Assembly: GCA_027604705.1 (NCBI GenBank)
Contig: JADHYV010000075.1
Span: 1 to 64,000, forward strand
Source of the DNA: Allomyces arbusculus
Taxonomy: Eukaryota > Blastocladiomycota > Blastocladiomycetes > Blastocladiales > Blastocladiaceae
DNA length: 64,000 nucleotides
Direction of reading: 5' to 3'
Part shown: positions 56,514 to 64,000 of the stretch, in pieces
Position numbering within the stretch: position 1 is the stretch's first letter
Layout: the number at the start of each line of letters is the position of its first letter
Position numbers and translations under genes: made by a program
Notes under the pieces: generated by a model
What the model was told of the DNA's origin: nothing
The model's database searches: none
Seen by the model: the letters and a program-made list of their open reading frames with translations, nothing else

Positions 56514-57360
56514 ATGCTGATGACAGCAACAGCCGCAACATTTCTTGACCAAACACTTGCAGCAAAGCCGCCATCATGGCCACCGTCTTCATTTCAGCTC
56601 GATTCTGAAGCTTCAAATATGAAAATACTGCGACAAACAGCGCACCAGACAGCCAACCAGTCTGTATCGGCCGACACCAAAGAGACAGCTGACCACCATG
56701 GCGATGATGCTGGCCCTTCAATCGCGCATGCAATTGAGTTCGACGTGGCCGATGACGAGGATTCATTGTGGCAGACGGTGCTTTGTGAAGACCTTATCGC
56801 CGATGATTCGTTGGATGTGTTAATCATGGATATGCGTGGGGGTGTCTCCGACGCGGATTCGGATTGGGAATCGAGCGACGATGCCTTGGTCGCGGCGACC
56901 GACTCGTACGCTGAGGATTCGGACGAGGCCAACTCGGATTCCGACGAGGCAGCTCAATTCGATTCGGACGAGCCATCATCTGCAGCCACCACGGCGCGTG
57001 CTTCTCCACCCGGAAACGAGTCCATTCAGGTGCCAGGTGCTGTTGGGTCACGATCTGGCGTTCCCACACCAAAGAACCGGACATCGCCATCACTCCTCAC
57101 ACGCGGCGCGTCGCATGTTGCTCCCTTTGACACACTAGTCGCTCCGCCGCGCGCGACCGCGTATCACAAGCCGAGCAGGTGTCGCGCGCCAAGGCCGATT
57201 CCTCACGTCTGCGTGCAGAGCGGTGGTCCAGGCGACGGCGCACGGGCTTGACGTTGTGGAGGACGCGCTGGATGCCGTAGCCAAGCGGTCGTACGGCGAC
57301 GACGAGGGTGCGATCCAGGTGGAGAGAAAGCAAGCGAAGCGCGCGAAGGTGGAGGAGTAG
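56514..57360 (+). pseudogene. Coiled-coil gene, copy 3, with an acidic N-terminal frame
   Basis: An open frame from ATG 56514 (246 codons) starts MLMTATAATFLDQTLAAKPP. It has a strongly acidic Ser/Asp/Glu centre (DSYAEDSDEANSDSDEAAQF) and ends out of register at 57251. The family blocks then appear in the other two frames: DRVSQAEQVSRAKADSSRLR and VVEDALDAVAKRSYGDDEGA ending RAKVEE-stop at 57360. Two shifts are needed to read it through. The acidic part could be an independent gene of unknown function. Confidence 0.35.
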
Positions 57361-57917
57361 GGTGAACGTGAGAAGCTGCGGAAGGCCGGTTTTAGATTTG
57401 AATGGTGCCGGTTGATCGTTCGCCAAATGGAATGCGGGCCTTGACTTGTTGGAAATGATAGTATTCACGGTTTCTCTGCGCCGCCGCGCACGGCCGCGTC
57501 AGCAACGGCATGGTTGGCATCAACGGATTGACCTGCGTCAATCAGCTGTTGGTTGTGTCGGTGAGCCGCGTCATCCAGTGTTTCGACTCTGTGTGCAGGT
57601 GCTTTCCAATCGGAGCAGCAATGTGCGTCCTCGTCACGTGGAGCTCATGTGTTCAGTTGCGATGCATGCATGGGGAGCACAAACATGCTTTCCAGCTTGC
57701 TTGTCCGCTTGCCTTCCTTTGTTATCGCAGTTTTCCATGGTGATTTTGGGGCGAATCCTGCCGCGCCCTGCAGCGGCGCTCCAACACGAGCTGGGCAGAG
57801 CAGGCAGCGCAGGCCGCGCGCAACCTTCAAAAGCACGCCGCGCCCCCGCACCCAACGTTTCTCCTTGTCCTTGCTGCTGTTTCCTCGACCTGCAAAACCA
57901 ACCCCCCACCAGTCAAC
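57361..57917. other. Upstream region of NDP kinase
   Basis: No coding block. The last ~100 nt are C/T-rich leader sequence before the NDK ATG. Confidence 0.4.
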
Positions 57918-58635
57918 ATGGAGCGCACCTACATCATGGTCAAGCCCGACGGTATGGCCCGTCTTGATGATCCGCGAGCGATCGAGCGATCGAGTGAGCG
58001 CGATCGTGCACACGTCGGCCAGACGACCACGCGCGTTTCCCGCCGCTGCCGCGACCAAGCACGGCGCATCGTGAAGGAGCGCGTGTTTGGGAGCGTCGCG
58101 ACCGCGTGTGGCCGGCTGCGGTGGACTTCGCGAGGCCGTTCGCGCGCTGATTGCCTTGTGCTCGCGACCACCAGTGCGTATCTGACGACCTGACTGACCC
58201 TCTCCGTTTTTCCGAATCCTAGGCGTTGCCCGCGGCATTGTCGGCGAGATCATCAAGCGTTTCGAGCAGCGCGGGTTCAAGCTCGCTGCCCTGAAGCTGG
58301 CGCAGCCCACGCAGGCGCACCTCGAGGAGCACTACAAGGACCTCAAGGGCAAGGGTTTCTTCCCGGGTCTCATCAAGTACATGCTCTCGGGCCCCGTCGT
58401 CGCCATGGTCTGGGAGGGCAAGGCCGTTGTCAAGACGGGCCGTGTTATGCTCGGCGCGACCAACCCGCTCGACTCGGCCCCCGGCACGATCCGCGGCGAC
58501 TTCTGCATTGATGTCGGCCGCAACATCTGCCACGGGTCCGACTCGGTCGAGTCGGCCGAGCGCGAAATCGCGCTGTGGTTCCCCGAGGGCGTTGCCTCGT
58601 ACGAGCGTGTCGTCGAGAAGCTCATCTACGAGTAA
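57918..58635 (+). CDS. NDK1: Nucleoside diphosphate kinase
   Basis: Transfers phosphate from NTPs to NDPs (EC 2.7.4.6) through a phospho-histidine. Exons 57918-57951 and 58223-58635 join in phase to 148 aa, the normal length. [22 protein letters not shown] spans the 271-nt intron. The catalytic His is in [17 protein letters not shown], after the phosphate-binding [18 protein letters not shown]. The ending [19 protein letters not shown] is typical (usually W-C-K-W-I-Y-E-like in animals). Confidence 0.96.
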
Positions 58636-59367
58636 GGTCTCAGGCAGGCGTCGGTGGGGTCAGTGCAGTCGTCGCGTCGTGTCGCGTCGCACGGCAGTCC
58701 TGGCCCGCGGCACGGTTGCGGTCTAGCTATGGAAATAAAATCCCTAGTCCCCTTGGAGAAAGTCTTTTGATTCGTGATCCGCCCCGGTTGAGCGCCGTTG
58801 TCATCGATCAGAGCACATTTCGGCTCCTCTGCTGGGTCCCGCTCGAACCGATCGCATGCAACGCAAGCAACGCGTAGATCGATGGAACCCACGGCCTTGC
58901 GTCGCATCCGGCAGGAGCTGCATCCCCGCACGCGCGTGGCCGCGCTGGCTTGCGCCAATCGTGCGCGGCAGCACATCCAACAGCAGCAGCACGGCAAGGC
59001 CAAGACGCGTGGAGACATGTCTCACGGAGCACGTTTTGCGCACATGGAGTCACGTGCTTGTGTTGTGACCGGTCACGTCGTGTCCACGTGCACTGTCCCG
59101 CCCTCGCCGCGCCGTCCCGCAAGCGGAAGTGAACGACCGCGACCGCTCCCTCCACCTCCACCGCCCGCCCGCCGCCAGCAACGCCGCCGCCCCGCCCGCC
59201 AGCACCAACGCGACGACGAGCCAGTCAACCTGCCTGTGTGCGCGTGCGACGCCCGCTCCCCGAGCCGAGCCTGCCCGCGCGACCAAGACGCATCCATCGA
59301 CCGCTTCCATCCCGCTCCCTCCCAATCAACCACCTACCCAACCGCAAGATCCCCGCACAGCCAGTCC
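58636..59367. other. Intergenic, no gene recognised
   Basis: Between NDK and the low-complexity gene. Long GC-driven open frames only. Confidence 0.4.
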
Positions 59368-61971
59368 ATGACTGCCCCTCCGCGCCCTACGCGCACGGCA
59401 CGGACGCCACTGACCAAAGCGGCCGCTGTGCCCACGGCGCCGTTGACGCGCGCGCGCACCCGCCGCCGCACCCGCCGCGAGTCGCGCGCCGCTGAGAGCG
59501 ACGACCACGACGACGCCATGGCCGCTGACGCTCACCTCGAAAACGCGCCCGTCGCCGACGCGCACGAGCACGCGCACGCGACGCAGCCCAAGGCGGCCAT
59601 GTTACGCGCGCTCGGTCTGACGACGACCGACCAGCCTGATCCGGCGCGGCTCGTGGCTGACGTGTCCGGGTACGCCGACACGGACGTGGTGCATGTCGGG
59701 ATTGACGACGACGACCACGACGACGACCACGACGACGATGAGGATGAGTTGGGCGATGGCCGTGGCGAAGGCGATGATGACCGCGACGACTCGGGGAGCG
59801 AGTATGATGGTGAGCATGACGCGGCCGAGTATTCCGACCACGGTGACGAGTTTGAGGACGAAGATGTGGACATGGACGCCGAGGTGGATGGGCTCGGTGA
59901 TGGTGACGACGCGGTCGCGACGCCAACAGCAGCGGCGGCTGGAGGTGGTGCACGCGACACTGTACGTGGTGGAACGCGATGCGTCCTTCATATTTGTGAT
60001 TTATCATTTGTCGGTGATACTGACCCTCTTACCCACTCGCCACACTAGGCACCACGCTCGTCCAAGCGCCGCCGCACCGCCGAGTCGTTTGCCTTCACAT
60101 TCGAGCTCGTCAAGCGGCAGCGGCTCGCACAGGCTCCGTCGACTTCCATAACTGCTCCCGCGTCCACGGCCGCGTCGGAAACGGCCTCGGAACCTGCATC
60201 TGTGTCCACGACAGCCCCCACCTCGGCAGCTCCATCAACGACCCCGTCCGCCGTCGCGAGCCCCGTCGTGATCCCCGGCACGCCGCGCATGGCCAGCGGC
60301 GCCGCGACTCTGGTCCCACCTCCCCCCTCCACCGCCGAAATCAAGCCCTCCCCAATCCTGTCGCTCCCGAAGCACATGTCCTTTGGCGCGCTCGGTCCCG
60401 CACCCAACTCCTCATCGTCCTCGACCCCCGCGAGCGTGCGGCTCTACAAGGCCGTGACCTCGATTCGCACGGGCCTCTACCTGCCCGCGTCGGAAATTGG
60501 GAAACTTGTGCCGCGCGTCGGGTTAAGCGCGTGGCGCCCGCCGCCCGCGTCAGCGGCAGGGACTGAGGCCGCCAAGTTTGATCTGACCAAGACGTTTGCG
60601 CTCGCCAAGCCGCCGACACCCACACCTACGACGGCCACGTCGGCAGCGGCGGCGGGATCGGTCTCGGCGCTCGATAACGCCGTGCGCGTGCTCGGGTCGC
60701 AGCCCGGTGCGCTCGCGGTCGCTGCGCTCGCGCGCCGCCCGCCGCCGTTCGCGTACTACCCGCCGCCGCCCCCGCCACCGCCGCCGACGCCAATACCCGG
60801 GTCGAATCCCGCGGGTGCGGCGACCGCATCCTCGCCGATGACCCCCGGTCCGCACACGCAGCCTCCGCCGTTCGGGTACCCACCGCACGCATTCGCGCCC
60901 TCCACCTCCGCCGCGCACGCGGCCCACGCCCACGCGCACGCCGCAGTCGCAGCTGCAGCAGCTGCCGCGGCATTCCCACCCAACGCGTTCCCACCCGGCG
61001 CGTTCTCACCCGCGGCTGCGTTCGCGCCGTACGGCATGCCCGTGCCCCCGTCACCCTACGGTTCGCCCGCGGCCGCGTCACTTCCGCCGCCGCCGCCTCC
61101 CCCACCGCCACTTCTCGCGCCGGCGCTCGCGTCGACGCCGTTCCGCACCCTGCCGTACTCCGGGCGTACGCTGCCGGCGCCGTTCGCCAAGTCGCCCTAT
61201 GAGCATGTCCCAACGCCGGCGGCCGGGTTTTTCGGGAAAGCCGCGTTGGAGGCGATGGTCGCGACGACGGCCGCCGCAGCCGCGGCGGTGAGTGCGAGTG
61301 CGAGTGTAAGTGCAGGGACGACGGCGTTGGGGATGGCGTCGCCTGCGATGAACGGTCACGCCAGCGGATCGATGGGGCCGTTTGGTGCCGCGCCATCACC
61401 GCAGCCGGCGGTGGTTCCGAGCGGACCGTCTGGCGCCGCGCCGACGCCGATGGCGGGCACGAGGTGGCCAACGACGGCAGCGAGCGTCCCGCCGAGTCCG
61501 AGCCCCACCAGCACGGGGATCGGGATTGGACTCGTCGCGCCGCAGTCGCAGCCGCAGCCGTCGGCGGCGTTGGCGAACTCGCTCGGACTGATGGGGCCGC
61601 CGAGCACCAACCTCGCGCAGTCCGCGCCCGCAGCTGTCGCAGCGAATGGGACGGTGGTCTTACCGACGCCCGTCACGAGCAACGTGCCGTCGCCGACGTC
61701 GACCGTGCTCGCACCCGCATCCACCGCATCCTCGACCTCTGCGCCACCTGTTGCGACCAACAGCACGCCCGCCGGCGGTCGTCCACGCAAAGTCAGTTTC
61801 ACGACGCAGATGGCGGCCGAGGCGATTTTAATGTTCCAGCAGGTGCCGACGGGGGGTGGGGACTCGCCAGCGGAGGAGGAGATGGTCTCACCGCCGGGAT
61901 CAGGGGTGCCAGGGTCTCCCGCGGAGGGGAGTGTGGTCGCGACAGCGACTGCAGCGGCAGTTGGGTTGTGA
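59368..61971 (+). CDS. Low-complexity acidic and Pro/Ala-rich protein, probably nuclear
   Basis: Exons 59368-59961 and 60049-61971 join in phase to 838 aa. It begins with basic RARTRRRTRRESR, then a long Asp/Glu/His tract (~110-180; DDDDHDDDHDDDEDE). SKRRRTAESFAFTFELVKRQ at ~201 looks like a nuclear signal plus a short conserved helix. Next comes a folded-looking patch (ASVRLYKAVTSIRTGLYLPA). The remainder is Pro/Ala/Ser with runs such as PPPPPPPPP. A last conserved-looking block, GRPRKVSFTTQMAAEAILMF (~778), has an AT-hook-like GRPRK. No DNA-binding domain family was recognised; a chromatin or transcription regulator is a guess. Confidence 0.65.
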
Positions 61972-62264
61972 GGATGCAGGAGTGGGTGGAGAGAGTGGAG
62001 AGTACAATGTAGGAGGGTAATTTATTTATTCCACTTTCGTTTTCTGTCGCTGTTGATGAGAGCTTCTGGCCAGTGTTTGGGGAAGCATCATTTGCCGTGC
62101 CAAGGATTTGAATCCTGCTTGTGCCGCCTTTGGTTCGAATCCAGGGCAACACAACACGCAAGAGCACCTTGCTGGTGTATTTGCGGACCGTGGTTGCACA
62201 TTACTGTTTGGATGGCCTGTCATGGAGTGAGCCCCGCTCGTTCTGAAACATGGCCTGAATGAGG

Positions 62265-62336
62265 GTGTCGTGGGGAGAGATGTCTCCACACCCGCACTTC
62301 TGGGCGTGGAGGCTCCAGTTCGACCCTGGACGACAC
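62265..62336 (+). other. tRNA-like 72-nt fold, non-canonical
   Basis: The ends gtgtcg and cgacac pair. A perfect T-arm is present: stem tccag/ctgga around the seven-base loop ttcgacc, a good B box. A ggag/ctcc stem stands where the D-arm should be. The D-loop lacks GG, and the anticodon stem has a mismatch and an eight-base loop, so it is more likely a decayed tRNA or tRNA-derived repeat than a working tRNA gene. Confidence 0.35.
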
Positions 62337-63853
62337 ACTAACTCACAACCACAGCGATGCTCAAGTCGCTCAACTTGAGAAAGGCTCGTTCCACTCCTTC
62401 TTGCGCTCAGATGGCGCGAGAATATGGGTCCGGTTGGGCGCCCAGCTGGCGTCCTATGTCTTGGTTCTTGCATGTCAACCAATGCCTTTTCTGGATTTAC
62501 ATTGGCTTGTGTTGGCTTACGTCAAACAGGCATTCACAGACACTATACTTGGAGGACGGCCTCCATCGCAGTGCCTGATTCCCATCCTTTCGTTTTGGTC
62601 CGAAGAATTTGTGATCCTGGAGTCGTAGATATCTCCTTGGCACTGCAAAATGATGCGCCCTCCACAGTCGATCAATTGACTAACCGGCCACCATTCGACA
62701 CAGAACAAAGCGAGCTGCCCCTAAGTTTGACAGTCACCATCACTTCGTCAATGACCGTTATCAATGTTCTGTCTATTCATGGCCAAATACACCGTGATCC
62801 GCCGCGTTCAGTCGAGATCAACATATGGAGGACACCATTTTGACTCTCAAATATCAGATTTAGGACTTTGGTGGAACAGCCATCCAATTGTGCTGTCATC
62901 GATTCAAACCTGGGCGGCATGCTGCATTATACTTTCGACGCGGAAGGCGATGACGATGTCTGTCGATTGGCACTTGTTGATGACCCACGACGCTAATGTT
63001 TGAGTGTATTTTCTTCTTTGTGAGTCTGATGCGGGGCGGAGATGTCTGAAATTAGGCACAACGCTTGTCGCCAAGGGATGGTGGACGTTGACGAGGAAAG
63101 CTGGGGCCACAGTGACTCGAGTTCACGCGTAGCCGCCCGCAACACGATCAGCTTCATCCCTGATGTGCAGATCTTGGTTTACTCCAAACCAACACAACAA
63201 TCATTCTCAGGTACTTTGCTGGGGCAGCGGCTCTAATATCGTTTCCTAACATTATCTTCTTGAATTGCAACGACCACCTTACATTAGCTGGGCGTTCGTG
63301 GCCACAATGCCCAAAATCCACGGTCAATTCTTAACTGCCAATGCTATCAGCACATGTCGCCCCCCAACATGCTCACTCTTTCATTTCTGGCTTCCCACTA
63401 GGTTCAGCTCAGCTCGGCCTCAGCTCGCAGCCCTGCCATGGACCGCGACCAAGTATCTTGTCGAGCTTGATGTGCACGGCTCCTTTATATCTTGTGCATA
63501 CCTAATGGTTTCTCTGGCGCAGCTGCCAGCCCTCGAAAAGGTGAGCGCGTCAATGTGCGATATATGCCCACCACACCTGCACATGGTGACTGGCGCCAGA
63601 ACGCGACACGATCTCGACCTGCCTGGCGCGGTCTTTCTGCGGTTTCGAAAGCTACGTGCAGAACCGGAATTTTCTTTGCTTCGATACAATCGAGTGCTTC
63701 CTACTCTCCAAGCGGCATACGTCTGTGTTGGTGTACGTCCTCTCGCTGATCCAATTACTTTGGATAAATCGTGCTCATCGTTTTCGCTCTCATTGCCAAC
63801 AATGGCTCTTCTCACGACGCTCAATATTCGCATCATTTGAAGCCGCAAGTCTA

Positions 63854-63887
63854 GTGGCGCAAAGAGTTCAGTGGCGCAAAGAGTTCA
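63854..63887. repeat. Perfect 17-bp tandem duplication
   Basis: gtggcgcaaagagttca occurs twice back to back, just before an ATG (63888) whose frame stays open to the window end (MDDKHFTAELPQAKWSRQAV...). Confidence 0.8.
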
Positions 63888-63930
63888 ATGGACGATAAGC
63901 ACTTCACCGCCGAGTTGCCTCAGGCAAAGT

Positions 63931-63953
63931 GGTCACGACAGGCTGTCGTGACC
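63931..63953. other. Perfect inverted repeat, 11-bp arms, 1-nt spacer
   Basis: ggtcacgacag, g, ctgtcgtgacc. It is directly readable as a near-continuous palindrome. It lies inside the open frame at the right edge, so it may be either a coding coincidence or a protein-binding or hairpin site. Confidence 0.7.
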
Positions 63954-64000
63954 TTGGCCGATGCGCGCCAATGGTCCGCGAAGACGCCGTTACTTAACAG

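Larger units (their letters stand above)
61972..63887. other. Mostly featureless, GC-poorer tail of the window
   Basis: No convincing gene. A + strand frame at 63.4-63.6 kb (KYLVELDVHGSFISCAYLMV, SLAQLPALEKVSAS) looks like one or two leucine-rich repeats, perhaps a relic of an F-box/LRR gene. A tRNA-like fold lies at 62265-62336. Confidence 0.35.

Noticed and set aside
59700-59760. gacgacgaccac repeats considered as a microsatellite or CRISPR-like array
   Set aside because: They encode the Asp/His tract of the 838-aa protein; there are no spacers of constant length.

Overview
The window reads as nuclear DNA of a zoosporic (flagellated) fungus, most like a blastocladiomycete such as Allomyces. 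Fungal traits are a fused two-domain tryptophan synthase, a lysine-forming saccharopine dehydrogenase (alpha-aminoadipate pathway), an ATG26-type sterol glucosyltransferase and an EGCrP2/Egh1-type GH5 steryl-glucosidase. Traits lost from most other fungi are a CatSper calcium-channel auxiliary subunit and animal-like alpha carbonic anhydrases. Coding DNA is GC-rich, genes have short introns (about 60-170 nt, up to about 380), and no recognisable transposase or reverse transcriptase was seen. The species assignment is an inference.

Layout. 1-9.9 kb: a left-edge fragment, an RBBP4/MSI1-type WD40 histone chaperone (-), ribosomal protein eL36 (-), a nine-exon CatSper-beta-like membrane protein (-) and, divergently from it, a calmodulin-like EF-hand gene (+). 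10.2-12.7 kb: a decayed LYS1 copy followed by intact LYS1 (-). 13.3-14.8 kb: a Ser/Thr/Pro-rich single-pass surface protein. 16.1-19.9 kb: an unknown gene and a small secreted Lys/Asp-rich protein, inversely duplicated at 47.1-49.1 kb. 21.0-24.7 kb: two tandem secreted alpha carbonic anhydrases sharing one intron position. 26.0-27.7 kb: a UBA-UAS-UIM-UBX protein. 28.4-30.5 kb: a broken and an intact maltose O-acetyltransferase. 31.3-38.5 kb: a tandem array of four genes for proteins with two UAS (thioredoxin-like) domains, one of them broken. 39.1-41.9 kb: GH5 steryl-glucosidase. 42.0-45.8 kb: TRP5 and TRP4 head to head. 46.2-49.1 kb: hypothetical ORF and the inverted duplication. 49.5-53.0 kb: sterol glucosyltransferase. 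53.7-57.4 kb: decayed coiled-coil gene copies and a single-pass membrane protein. 57.9-58.6 kb: NDP kinase. 59.4-62.0 kb: a low-complexity, acidic/proline/alanine-rich nuclear-type protein. 62-64 kb: mostly featureless.

Themes: amino-acid biosynthesis (LYS1, TRP4, TRP5), steryl-glucoside making and breaking genes within 14 kb, ubiquitin/p97-adaptor-like UAS proteins, and flagellar calcium signalling (CatSper subunit beside an EF-hand protein). Gene structures were built by eye from conserved protein blocks and GT-AG sites; joined exons were checked for reading phase, but none has transcript support.
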